A DNA stretch of 53,269 bases from an uncultured Prevotellaceae bacterium (GCA_900314985.1 OMXL01000019.1:1-53269); one strand, 5' to 3'. Numbered from the stretch's first letter, positions 29,143 to 37,486 are shown. Translations and numbers: made by a program. Notes: generated from the sequence alone by a model not told the origin.

Positions 29143-30471
29143 TTATTGCTTCAGCAGGTATTGTTTGAAGTCTTGGAAGTCTTTAGACATCTCGACATTC
29201 TGCTTCTCGCCACGCATAAAGGCCTGCAGGCGCTCTGGAATATCGATGTCGGTACCCAGAATCTGGTCGACCTTCTCTTTGAACTTAGCAGGGTGGGCCG
29301 TCTCGCAGAAGATACCGACTTCGCCTGGACGCAGACCATCTTTGAGAGCCTGATAGCCACATGCTCCGTGGGGGTCGAGGACATAGCCCGTCTCCTGATA
29401 ACAGCGGCGCATGGTGTCGGCAATCTGCTGGTCGCTATAGGTGGCTCCACTGATAAGGCTGCTGATGCGCTCATGTGACTTGCCATAGAGGTCGTAGATG
29501 CGTGCGAAGTTGCTGGGGTCGCCCACATCCATGGCGTTGGCCAGCGTCTGTACGGAAGGACGTGGGTTGTACTTGCCTGTCTGCAGGTACTCATAGAACA
29601 CGTCGTTGGCATTATTAGCTGCGATGAAACGCTTGATAGGCAGGCCCATCTCATGACCGAACAAGGCGGCACAGATATTGCCAAAGTTGCCACTGGGAAC
29701 GCACATGACTACGTCGTTGAACGTTGAACGTTGAACGTTGAACATTTCTTGGATTCGTGCGACCGCATTGAAATAGTAGAATGCCTGAGGCAGGAAGCGG
29801 GCCACATTGATGGAGTTGGCAGAGGTCAGCATCATGTGACGGTTGAGTTCTTCGTCCATGAAGGCTGACTTGACCAGTGCCTGACAGTCGTCAAACACTC
29901 CGTCGACCTCAATGGCGGTGATGTTCTTGCCCAGCGTGGTAAACTGGCACTCCTGAATGGGGCTTACCTTGCCCTTGGGGTAGAGCACATAGACGTGGAT
30001 GCCCTCCACACCGAGGAAGCCGTTGGCTACGGCAGAACCAGTATCGCCAGAGGTAGCTACAAGTACGTTGACTGACCCCCCAACTGCCCCCGAGGGGGCT
30101 ACTCTAAGGAAATACTGCAGCAGGCGCGCCATGAAGCGGGCACCGACATCCTTGAAGGCGAGGGTAGGACCGTGGAATAACTCCAAGGCATAGATGTTGT
30201 CTTCTACCTTTACAATGGGACAGTCGAACGACAACGTGTCGAAAACAATGTCTTGCAGCGCGTCGGCATCGACGTCTTCACCGAAGAAGTTGGAGGCTAC
30301 ATTGTAGGCGATATCCTGGAACGACATGTTCTTCATCTCGTCGAAGAAGGCCTTGGGCAACTTTTCTATACGCTCTGGCATATAGAGTCCGCGGTCTTCT
30401 GCCAGTCCTTTGACCACAGCTTTTTTCAGGTCGGCCTGTGGCGCTTTACCGTTAGTACTATAGTAGTTCAT
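29143..30471 (-). CDS. thrC: Threonine synthase (with two repeat-derived insertions)
   Basis: The 442-aa PLP enzyme converts O-phosphohomoserine to threonine. Motifs: FHGPTLAFKDVGARF (PLP Lys107), VLVATSGDTGSAVANGF (136-152) and VPSGNFGNICAALFGHEMGLP (258-278). Two stretches look foreign: residues ~124-133 (VAPSGAVGGS) are encoded by a GC-rich palindrome, and ~244-252 (FNVQRSTFN) by four GTTGAAC heptamers. Both keep the frame and fall in surface-loop positions before conserved strands, so the enzyme is probably still active. It is the last gene of the thrA-homoserine kinase-thrC operon, 4 nt after the kinase. Confidence 0.93.
   Translation of the reverse strand: MNYYSTNGKAPQADLKKAVVKGLAEDRGLYMPERIEKLPKAFFDEMKNMSFQDIAYNVASNFFGEDVDADALQDIVFDTLSFDCPIVKVEDNIYALELFHGPTLAFKDVGARFMARLLQYFLRVAPSGAVGGSVNVLVATSGDTGSAVANGFLGVEGIHVYVLYPKGKVSPIQECQFTTLGKNITAIEVDGVFDDCQALVKSAFMDEELNRHMMLTSANSINVARFLPQAFYYFNAVARIQEMFNVQRSTFNDVVMCVPSGNFGNICAALFGHEMGLPIKRFIAANNANDVFYEYLQTGKYNPRPSVQTLANAMDVGDPSNFARIYDLYGKSHERISSLISGATYSDQQIADTMRRCYQETGYVLDPHGACGYQALKDGLRPGEVGIFCETAHPAKFKEKVDQILGTDIDIPERLQAFMRGEKQNVEMSKDFQDFKQYLLKQ
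29716..29743. repeat. Four GTTGAAC heptamers inside thrC
   Basis: Four perfect 7-bp units lie within the thrC coding sequence. They belong to the NTTGAAC family found at 2408, 4404, 4510 and 39077. Since 7 is not a multiple of 3, gain or loss of one unit would frameshift thrC. Confidence 0.93.
30073..30101 (-). repeat. GC-rich palindromic element inside thrC
   Basis: Sense-strand AGCCCCCTCGGGGGC folds as a 6-bp GCCCCC/GGGGGC stem and is followed by AGTTGGGGGGTCA. It matches the intergenic element at 52895-52928 (AGCCCCCTCC...GGAGGGGGTTGGGGGAGGCT) and the arms of the element in the homoserine kinase gene. It adds about ten codons in frame. Confidence 0.8.
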
Positions 30472-30475
30472 ATAT

Positions 30476-31759
30476 TTATTGTATTTTCATTAGTTCATTG
30501 ATAAACTCGTTAAGTCTGAGCAGTCCATAGCTGCCACTGACACATGATACCTCGTCGTATTGCTGTACGGCATCGGCTTCAATACCACGATGCCAGATGA
30601 TAAATGGTACAGGCTCGTTGACGTGAATACGCAACTCTACGGGAGTAGGATGGTCGGGGAGTACGGCAATGCATACTGGCTCGTCCATCTGTTCTATGGC
30701 TTCAAGGATGGGCTTAATCAGACGCTTGTCAAGATAGTCTATCGCTTTGATTTTTAGTTCGATGTCGCCATCGTGTCCTGCTTCGTCGGTGGCTTCTACG
30801 TGTACAAAAACGAAGTCGTCGGTTTTCAGTGCATCAATGGCTGCTTGTGCCTTTCCTTCATAGTTGGTGTTGGCCAATCCTGTTGCTCCAGGAACCTTGA
30901 TAATGCGCAGTCCTGCGTATTTGCCAATACCCTGAATGAGGTCTACAGCAGAGATGACAGCTCCCGACTTAATCTGTGGATACTGCTGCATCAGCGTCTG
31001 CATACAAGGGCGATAGCCACCACTCCAAGGCCAGATGCTGTTTGCCTGGCGCTCGCCCTTGGCAGCTTTAGCCAGATTATAAGGATGCTTTGCTAACAGC
31101 TCCTGCGACTTCAGAATGAGGTCGTTGATTAAATCTGCCGTTTCTTGGGGAGTGAGGCGGGAATTCTCAGCATTGGAACTCCCCCTCCCTTTCTCTGACC
31201 TAAAGGTGCAGAGTGTGGCGTTGCAATGGGAGGGGGTTGGGAGGAGGCTTCGCCATTCCTCATTGGGATGATCGTGGGGTGGGGCGCAAACAATATTCTT
31301 GTTGCCACCCTTGATAACGAGCAGATGGCGATACTGAATGCCACAGATAAACTTGACTCGATCATTGCCAAGATGCTCGTTCAGATAGTCAATCAGTATG
31401 CGGGCATCGTCCGTTTCCAGATTGCCACCATTATGCGTGATAATTTTGCCATCCTCAATCGTGATAATATTACAACGAATAGCAAAGTCGTCGTCCTGCA
31501 TCTCATAGCCAATAGAAGCTGCCTCTAAAGGACCGCGACCCTCATAGACCTTGTTAAGGTCATAACCCAAGATGGCTGTGTTGGCAACTTCACTCCCTGG
31601 CGGGAAGCCCTCAGGAACAGTGACCAGTCGGCCACAGCGTCCTTCGCGTGCCAGTCGGTTCATATACTCAGGACGTGCATACTGCAGTAGTGTCTTTTCG
31701 CCAAGGCTTGCCACCTTGTGGTCAGCCATTCCGTCGCCAAGAATAATAATGTGTTTCAT
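30476..31759 (-). CDS. Proposed homoserine kinase of the ApgM-like alkaline phosphatase superfamily
   Basis: The 427-aa protein starts KHIIILGDGMADH, with metal-binding Asp9, and shows GGNLETDDAR, PPHDHP, VHVEATDEAGHDGD and VLPDHPTPV. These are hallmarks of cofactor-independent phosphoglycerate mutase-like enzymes (alkaline phosphatase fold). Members encoded between thrA and thrC in genomes lacking thrB form the family called 'proposed homoserine kinase', and the context here is exactly that. Mutase activity is the alternative. Residues ~170-200 (WRSLLPTPSHCNATLC...SSNAENS) are encoded by a composite palindromic repeat and look like an in-frame insertion after the PPHDHPNE motif. Start ATG 31759, 6 nt after thrA. 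Confidence 0.85.
   Translation of the reverse strand: MKHIIILGDGMADHKVASLGEKTLLQYARPEYMNRLAREGRCGRLVTVPEGFPPGSEVANTAILGYDLNKVYEGRGPLEAASIGYEMQDDDFAIRCNIITIEDGKIITHNGGNLETDDARILIDYLNEHLGNDRVKFICGIQYRHLLVIKGGNKNIVCAPPHDHPNEEWRSLLPTPSHCNATLCTFRSEKGRGSSNAENSRLTPQETADLINDLILKSQELLAKHPYNLAKAAKGERQANSIWPWSGGYRPCMQTLMQQYPQIKSGAVISAVDLIQGIGKYAGLRIIKVPGATGLANTNYEGKAQAAIDALKTDDFVFVHVEATDEAGHDGDIELKIKAIDYLDKRLIKPILEAIEQMDEPVCIAVLPDHPTPVELRIHVNEPVPFIIWHRGIEADAVQQYDEVSCVSGSYGLLRLNEFINELMKIQ
31178..31258. repeat. Composite palindromic element inside the homoserine kinase gene
   Basis: An outer 9-bp stem CCCCCTCCC (31181-31189) / GGGAGGGGG (31228-31236) encloses a copy of the ACCTAAAGGT hairpin element. The inner stem is CTCTG-ACCT-AA-AGGT-G-CAGAG (31193-31213), followed by AGTGTGGCGTTGCAAT. 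TTGGGAGGAGGCTTCGCCATTCC follows the outer stem. The whole element is translated in frame. Confidence 0.85.
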
Positions 31760-31765
31760 ACCTTA

Positions 31766-34192
31766 TTATATATTAGCGATTGACATAATGTTTGCGAAGA
31801 CACCGGCAGCGGTAACACCGGCACCAGCGCCATAGCCCTGAATCTGCATGGGGTACTCCTTATAGCGCTCTGTGGTGAGCAGCACGATATTGTTGGAACC
31901 TTCGAGGTTGTAGAACGGGTGATTGCGATCAACCTCCTTCAGTGCTACATTCGTCTTTCCATGTTCCATCGTAGCAACAAAGCGCCAGCGCTTGCCTTCT
32001 GCCTCTAACTGTTGGCGACGCTTCTCGAAGTCGGCATCCAGAGCAGGTAGCTTCTTCCAGAAATCTTCCACGCTACCGTCGAAGAAGTCGGCAGGAACGA
32101 AGAGGTGTTTCTCTACGTCTTGCTGCTCAACCTGATAGCCTGCCTCGCGAGTCAGAATGACGAGTTTGCGAACTACATCAGTGCCACTGAGGTCGATGCG
32201 TGGGTCGGGCTCAGAATAGCCTTGCTCCTTGGCGCGTCGTACCGTTTCAGAGAATGGAACGTCTGCTGCAATCTCGTTAAAAATGAAGTTCAGCGTGCCA
32301 GAGAGCACTGCTTCAATCTTCAGTATCTCGTCACCAGAATTACGCAAATCGTTGATGGTACCAATGATAGGAAGTCCGGCACCTACGTTGGTTTCGTAAC
32401 GGAACCATACACCACGCTGACGCGCTGTCTGTTTCAGACGCAGATAGTCTGAATAGTTTCCTGATGCTGCTATCTTGTTAGCTGCAATAACGCTGATGTT
32501 ATGCTCGAGGAATGTCTGGTAGAGTGCTGCCACATCGCGACTGGCTGTACAGTCAACGAACACGCTATTAAAGATGTTCATACCGATTACTTCGTCGCGT
32601 AGGTTTTTGCCCTGAGCCTCTGGCGCTTTCAGTTGTTCACGGTAGTTGGCGAGGTCAATGCCGTCACGATCGAAAACAGCTGCTTTACTGCTGGCAATGC
32701 CCACTACGTTCAGTTTCAGTCCGTTGCGTTGCATCAATTCGTCGTACTGCTTGCGAATCTGCTCAATGAGCATGCCACCTACTGTTCCTATACCGCAGAT
32801 GAAGAGGTTGAGCACCTTGTATTCTGACAAGAAGAAGGAGTCGTGTAATACGTTGAGCGACTTACGCAGGAACTTACCTTCGACAACAAACGAGATGTTG
32901 GTCTCAGAAGCACCCTGAGCGCAGGCAATGACTGAGATACCTGAGCGTCCTAAGGTGCCAAACAACTTACCAGCAATACCTGGCGTATGCTTCATGTTCT
33001 CACCCACGATAGCGATAGTAGCCAGTCCACTCTCTGCATGCATGGGGAACATGGCACCCGTCTCGATCTCTTTGGCGAACTCCTCGTTGAGCACTTCTAC
33101 AGCGGCATCAGCATCTTCGTCGCGCACACCGATAGAGGTAGAGTTCTCTGAAGAGGCCTGACTGACCATAAACACAGAGATACCTTTGTTGGCCAGCGTG
33201 GTGAAGATACGACGGTTCACACCGATGACACCCACCATTGACAGACCTGTAACGGTAATCAGCGTGGTGCCTTTAATACTTGAGATACCCTTGATGGGCT
33301 TATCATCGTTCTCTATATGGTCTTTGATGAGTGTTCCCGGATGCTGTGGGTTAAAGGTGTTCTTAACCTTGATAGGAATGTTCTTGACGCATACGGGATA
33401 GATTGTTGGAGGATAGATGACCTTAGCACCAAAGTTGCACAACTCCATAGCCTCTATATACGACAGCTCGTTGATGGTATAGGCCGTCTTAATAACACGA
33501 GGGTCAGCAGTCATGAAACCGTCCACATCAGTCCATATCTCTAATACCTCAGCATCGAGGGCTGCAGCAATGATGGCTGCTGTATAGTCAGAACCGCCAC
33601 GTCCTAAGTTGGTGGTCTCACCAGTATCCTTGTCACGACTGATAAAGCCTGGTACAACGGCAACTTTCGGCATGTCGGCAAATGCTTCGCGAACAAGCTG
33701 GTTGGTAAGGTCTGCTACTAAGCGGTGTCTGCCGTTCTTCTTCTCTGTACGAATGAAGTCGCGACTATTCATGCGTTTGCCACCTTTTATCAGGCTTGCC
33801 ACAATGTTTGAACTCAGTCGTTCACCATAGCTCACAATAGCATCCTCTGTCTTTTTAGACAGGTCGTGAATCAGGTAAACACCATAGTAGATGCTTTTCA
33901 GCTGGTCGAACAGTTGATCAACTTTATTGAATAAGTCAACGCGTTTTTTGTCGTCGGTGATGATGGTGTCAATCATCTGGTGATGCCTGTTTACCATGGC
34001 GTCAAATTCTTCGCGCCATCGCTCATCACCCCTCAGGGCTATTTGTGAGGTCGTTATCAACTTGTCCGTGATGCCACCTAACGCACTGACTACTACAATG
34101 ACAGGTTGCGTCCGAGCCTCTGTCTCCACAATTTTCTTTAAGCTAAGAATGCTTTTTACGGAACCTACGGACGTTCCGCCGAATTTCGGTAC
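31766..34192 (-). CDS. thrA: Bifunctional aspartokinase / homoserine dehydrogenase, start codon problem
   Basis: The sequence encodes an N-terminal aspartokinase, ACT domains (about residues 310-460; VTGLSMVGVIGVNRRIFTTLANKGISVFMVSQ) and a C-terminal homoserine dehydrogenase (FICGIGTVGGMLIEQIR, then NKIAASGNY, VGAGLPIIGT and LSGTLNFIF). It performs the first and third steps towards threonine. The first canonical in-frame start is GTG 34129, which would omit VPKFGGTSVGSVKSILSL (34192 down), the ATP-binding start of every aspartokinase. Upstream of that motif the frame meets AGG and then a TAA stop (34196-34198). ATG 34218 and TTG 34202 are in other frames; removing one G from GGG at 34192-34194 would join the TTG. 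Likely a real or sequencing indel. It heads the thr operon. Confidence 0.88.
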   Translation of the reverse strand, partial: VPKFGGTSVGSVKSILSLKKIVETEARTQPVIVVVSALGGITDKLITTSQIALRGDERWREEFDAMVNRHHQMIDTIITDDKKRVDLFNKVDQLFDQLKSIYYGVYLIHDLSKKTEDAIVSYGERLSSNIVASLIKGGKRMNSRDFIRTEKKNGRHRLVADLTNQLVREAFADMPKVAVVPGFISRDKDTGETTNLGRGGSDYTAAIIAAALDAEVLEIWTDVDGFMTADPRVIKTAYTINELSYIEAMELCNFGAKVIYPPTIYPVCVKNIPIKVKNTFNPQHPGTLIKDHIENDDKPIKGISSIKGTTLITVTGLSMVGVIGVNRRIFTTLANKGISVFMVSQASSENSTSIGVRDEDADAAVEVLNEEFAKEIETGAMFPMHAESGLATIAIVGENMKHTPGIAGKLFGTLGRSGISVIACAQGASETNISFVVEGKFLRKSLNVLHDSFFLSEYKVLNLFICGIGTVGGMLIEQIRKQYDELMQRNGLKLNVVGIASSKAAVFDRDGIDLANYREQLKAPEAQGKNLRDEVIGMNIFNSVFVDCTASRDVAALYQTFLEHNISVIAANKIAASGNYSDYLRLKQTARQRGVWFRYETNVGAGLPIIGTINDLRNSGDEILKIEAVLSGTLNFIFNEIAADVPFSETVRRAKEQGYSEPDPRIDLSGTDVVRKLVILTREAGYQVEQQDVEKHLFVPADFFDGSVEDFWKKLPALDADFEKRRQQLEAEGKRWRFVATMEHGKTNVALKEVDRNHPFYNLEGSNNIVLLTTERYKEYPMQIQGYGAGAGVTAAGVFANIMSIANI

Positions 34193-34226
34193 CCTTTAAC
34201 AAGCAGGGCGTACTCCATCGGCGGGA

Positions 34227-34258
34227 CAAAGGTACGAATTAGTAAGCAAAAAGCAAAA
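34227..34258 (-). promoter_or_regulatory. Promoter of the threonine operon
   Basis: On the minus strand TTTTG (34254-34258) and TACCTTTG (34227-34234) are 19 nt apart, a near-ideal match. The start site would be near 34221, only a few nucleotides before ATG 34218, leaving almost no leader for an attenuator. Confidence 0.65.
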
Positions 34259-34297
34259 GAAAATGTCATTTTTTTCATTTTTGTCGATTTTTTACAC

Positions 34298-34305
34298 TAA
34301 CTTTG
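34298..34305 (+). promoter_or_regulatory. -7 promoter element for the C69 peptidase gene
   Basis: TAACTTTG (34298-34305) followed by GC lies 35 nt before ATG 34341. The T-rich DNA upstream has no ideal -33 at 19-20 nt. Confidence 0.5.
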
Positions 34306-34340
34306 CAGGCAATAAAGGAATCATAAAACTAAAAGACACA

Positions 34341-35999
34341 ATGAAACGACTATTATTAATGGCTTTAGGCTGCTCTCTGATGGCATTTAACGATGCGTTA
34401 GCTTGTACAAACTTTATTGTCGGTAAGAAAGCCTCTGTCGATGGCTCTGTTATCTGTTCGTACAATGCTGACTCATACGGTGCTTTTATGAAGTTGGCAC
34501 ACTATCCTGCTGCCAAGCATCAGAAGGGTGATATGCGTAAGATATATGAATGGGATACCAACAAATATCTGGGCGAGATACCTGAGGCAGAAGAGACCTA
34601 TAACGTTGTGGGTAATATCAATGAGTGGCAGGTAACTATCGGAGAAACAACCTATGGCGGTCGCGAGGAAATGGTTGACTCAACGGGCATAATTGATTAT
34701 GGTTCACTGATATATATCGGATTGCAACGCTCAAAGACAGCGCGAGAAGCTATCCAGATTATGACGTCTCTTGTAGAACAGTATGGTTACTATTCTGAGG
34801 GTGAGACCTTTACCATCTGTGACCCCAACGAAGCGTGGATTATGGAGATGCAAGGTTGTGGTCCTGATCGTACAAAGTCTAAGGAGCGTGTGGTATGGGT
34901 TGCTCGCAGAATTCCCGATAATGCCATCTGTGGACATGCCAACCAAAGCCGTATCGGTGTTTTCCCATTGAAGGATAAAGAGAATGTACTATACTCAAAG
35001 AACGCCATCAAATATGCCCGCAAGATGGGATGGTTCTCTGGTCGTGATGAAGAATTCTCCTGGAAGATGGCTTATGCGGCTCCCGACTTCTCTGGTCGCC
35101 GTATCTGTGATGCCCGCGTATGGAGTTTCTTCAATCACCATGTCAAGGGTATGGAACAATACTTGCCATGGGCATTGGGCAAAGACCCCAACGCTGAGGA
35201 TATGCCGCTGTGGGTTGTTCCTATCAAGAAGCTCAGCGTAGAAGATGTGATGAGCGATATGCGCGACCACTTCGAAGGTACTCCAATGGCTATCGACTCG
35301 ACAGACATCGGTGGTGGTATCTGGCAGATGCCTTATCGTCCAACACCTTTATTTTATACGGTAGATGGTAAGAAGTATTTCAACGAGCGTCCTACCTCCA
35401 CACAGCAGACATCATGGTCGTTTGTCTCGCAGATGCGTTCGTGGTTGCCTCGAGAGATGGGAGGATGCTTCTGGTTTGGTAACGATGATGGCAATATGGT
35501 AGCCTATACGCCCATCTATTGTTCTATGACTCGTTTGCCTGAATGTTACGACACACCAGGAGCAGACGATGTAACGTTCAGCGAGAAGAATGCCTACTGG
35601 ATAGAAAACTGGGTCAGCAATATGGTATATCCACGTTACTCGTTGTTGTTCCCTTCATTGAAGGAAGTGCGCGATTCTTTGCAAAAGTCCTATTTTGAAC
35701 AGCAGCCCGCTATAGAGGCGAAGGTTCGCAACCAGGAACCGGCTGAGATACAGCGTGTGCTCAATGACTATAGCGTAGAAAAAGCGCAGCAGATGTTGGC
35801 ACGCTGGAAACAGTTGGCCTTCTACCTTGTCGTGAAATACAACGATATGATTGTGAAGCCTGAAGAGAATGGCCGTTTCAAGCGTACACCATACGGATTG
35901 GGCGCCACTGTTAAGCGTCCTGGCTATCCAACGCCTTACGCTCGTCGGTTAATTCAGCAGACTGGTGCTCGCTACACCGTTCCAGAAGAAAAGAAATAA
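34341..35999 (+). CDS. C69 family dipeptidase (PepD-like Ntn hydrolase), secreted
   Basis: From ATG 34341 the precursor is 552 aa. Signal peptide KRLLLMALGCSLMAFNDALA is followed directly by CTNFIVGKKASVDGS. In C69 peptidases the cysteine exposed after processing is the catalytic N-terminal nucleophile, so signal cleavage before Cys22 would activate the enzyme. Family features also include YNVVGNINEWQVTIGETTYGGRE and FTICDPNEAWIMEM. It probably cleaves dipeptides in the periplasm, in keeping with the peptide-based nitrogen use of Prevotella. A longer ORF from 34263 covers promoter DNA and was not used. nhaD follows 27 nt later after an AATTCTC heptamer array. Confidence 0.9.
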   Translation: MKRLLLMALGCSLMAFNDALACTNFIVGKKASVDGSVICSYNADSYGAFMKLAHYPAAKHQKGDMRKIYEWDTNKYLGEIPEAEETYNVVGNINEWQVTIGETTYGGREEMVDSTGIIDYGSLIYIGLQRSKTAREAIQIMTSLVEQYGYYSEGETFTICDPNEAWIMEMQGCGPDRTKSKERVVWVARRIPDNAICGHANQSRIGVFPLKDKENVLYSKNAIKYARKMGWFSGRDEEFSWKMAYAAPDFSGRRICDARVWSFFNHHVKGMEQYLPWALGKDPNAEDMPLWVVPIKKLSVEDVMSDMRDHFEGTPMAIDSTDIGGGIWQMPYRPTPLFYTVDGKKYFNERPTSTQQTSWSFVSQMRSWLPREMGGCFWFGNDDGNMVAYTPIYCSMTRLPECYDTPGADDVTFSEKNAYWIENWVSNMVYPRYSLLFPSLKEVRDSLQKSYFEQQPAIEAKVRNQEPAEIQRVLNDYSVEKAQQMLARWKQLAFYLVVKYNDMIVKPEENGRFKRTPYGLGATVKRPGYPTPYARRLIQQTGARYTVPEEKK

Positions 36000-36018
36000 T
36001 TCTCAATTCTCAATTCTC
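35998..36018. repeat. Three AATTCTC heptamers between the C69 gene and nhaD
   Basis: Three perfect units start inside the TAA stop (35997-35999) of the peptidase gene and end 8 nt before ATG 36027. This is the GAGAATT family in reverse orientation. Confidence 0.9.
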
Positions 36019-36026
36019 AATTTAGA

Positions 36027-37400
36027 ATGACACTCATTATTGTCACCATGCTTCTCTTGGCCTACCTGCTGATAGCGACAGGCCATCTGACAGGAGTAAA
36101 CAAAGCCGCTATCGCTATGTTCCTCGGAACGATAGGTTGGGTGGTCTATGTCTGCTGGGGTGCAGACTTCGTGATGGCCCAACATCCTGAGGAGTATGTC
36201 GAATGGCTGGGTAGTAACGAACATTCCAGCGATATCGTGAAGTGGTTCATCTACGACCACGTATTCCTGAAGTATGTCGGCAGGGCAGCAGCTATCGTCT
36301 TGTTCCTGTTGGCTACGATGTCGATTGTAGAGTTGCTTAGCAACAATGGTTGTTTCGACTTCATCACCGAATGGATTCGTACACGAAACAGCAAACGTTT
36401 GTTGTGGAGCATTACCGCTGTGACTTTTGTCCTCTCGGCAAACCTCGACAACCTGACGACAGCAACGATGATGCTGGTTATTATGCATAACATCTTGCAG
36501 AACTCACGACAGCGCATGTATGTGGGTGCTGCCATTGTACTTGCGGCATGCTGTGGTGGCTGTTTCACTGTCATTGGTGACCCGATAGGTCTGATCTTGT
36601 GGGGTAATGGAGCTGTAACGGCTACCCGCTTCTCTGCATATCTGGGATTGCCTGCGCTTTTGGCATGGGTCGTTCCAACCTATCTTGTCAGTCGCGAACT
36701 CCCTGAGCGTCTGGATACAGCATGGAGTCCATCGCCATATCGCGGTGATGCTACTCGTCTGAATCGTTGGCAACGTGTTGTCATGCTTATTGTGGGTATC
36801 GGTGGATTGTGGTTTATTCCTACCTTCCATAATATCACAAGACTCGCTCCATTCCTTGGTGCATCATGTGTGCTGAGTGTGTTGTGGGTGGTCAATGAGG
36901 CTTTCAATCACAAACTGATTAATGCCGACCAGACAACGGGACGTCGCATGCCGATGTCGCTGCAATATGGCGTTCTGCAGCAGGTGCTCTTCGTTACGGG
37001 TATCATGCTGGGTATGGGTGTTGTGACAGAGACGGGTGTTTGGTCGGATGTGGCCGACTGGCTCGATATCTATATTCCCGACATTTGGCTGATAGGTATC
37101 CTTGCTGGCTTCCTGAGCAGTATTGTGGACTCTTTCACCATTGCCATTTCCAACCTTTCTCTATATAGTGTCGGTGCAGGTGGCGTGATGACCAATGGAG
37201 CCTATTGGAGCATTATTGCCTATACAACAGCAGTGGGTGGTTGTCTGCTATCTGTAGGCAGTGTGTGTGGTCTGGCACTGATGCGTGCTGAGCATGTCAG
37301 TCTGGGATGGTATATCAAGCACATGACTCCCAAAGTGATATTGGGATTCCTGCTTGGATACATTGTATTATGGATGGAGGTAAACATTATGGCACTCTAA
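36027..37400 (+). CDS. nhaD: Sodium:proton antiporter, NhaD type
   Basis: The 457-aa integral membrane protein has about 11-12 hydrophobic helices. Conserved NhaD/ion-transporter segments include SANLDNLTTATMM (acidic residue in a membrane helix), VIGDPIGLILWGNGAVTATRF and SSIVDSFTIAISNLS. It exchanges Na+ for H+ across the inner membrane, balancing cytoplasmic Na+ and pH. The next transcription unit is the ATP synthase operon, which also depends on the ion gradient, but a terminator separates them. Confidence 0.88.
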   Translation: MTLIIVTMLLLAYLLIATGHLTGVNKAAIAMFLGTIGWVVYVCWGADFVMAQHPEEYVEWLGSNEHSSDIVKWFIYDHVFLKYVGRAAAIVLFLLATMSIVELLSNNGCFDFITEWIRTRNSKRLLWSITAVTFVLSANLDNLTTATMMLVIMHNILQNSRQRMYVGAAIVLAACCGGCFTVIGDPIGLILWGNGAVTATRFSAYLGLPALLAWVVPTYLVSRELPERLDTAWSPSPYRGDATRLNRWQRVVMLIVGIGGLWFIPTFHNITRLAPFLGASCVLSVLWVVNEAFNHKLINADQTTGRRMPMSLQYGVLQQVLFVTGIMLGMGVVTETGVWSDVADWLDIYIPDIWLIGILAGFLSSIVDSFTIAISNLSLYSVGAGGVMTNGAYWSIIAYTTAVGGCLLSVGSVCGLALMRAEHVSLGWYIKHMTPKVILGFLLGYIVLWMEVNIMAL

Positions 37401-37425
37401 GAGCTGTCCATAAATGGTAAAAATA

Positions 37426-37462
37426 AACATTTTCGGTTTTTTTAATCGGAAATGTTTTTTTT
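37426..37462 (+). terminator. Terminator after nhaD
   Basis: AACATTTTCGGTT (37426-37438) pairs with AATCGGAAATGTT (37444-37456) over 13 positions with two G-U pairs, followed by a run of T. Confidence 0.75.
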
Positions 37463-37478
37463 ATTGCCGTTTTTTTGC

Positions 37479-37486
37479 TAACTTTG
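37479..37486 (+). promoter_or_regulatory. -7 promoter element of the ATP synthase operon
   Basis: TAACTTTG followed by GC, 58 nt before atpD ATG 37545. The T-rich upstream DNA contains TTG-like sequences but no ideal -33. Confidence 0.55.

Noticed and set aside
34218-34263. Threonine attenuator leader upstream of thrA
   Set aside because: The predicted start site leaves almost no leader, and the short ATG frame has no threonine or isoleucine run.
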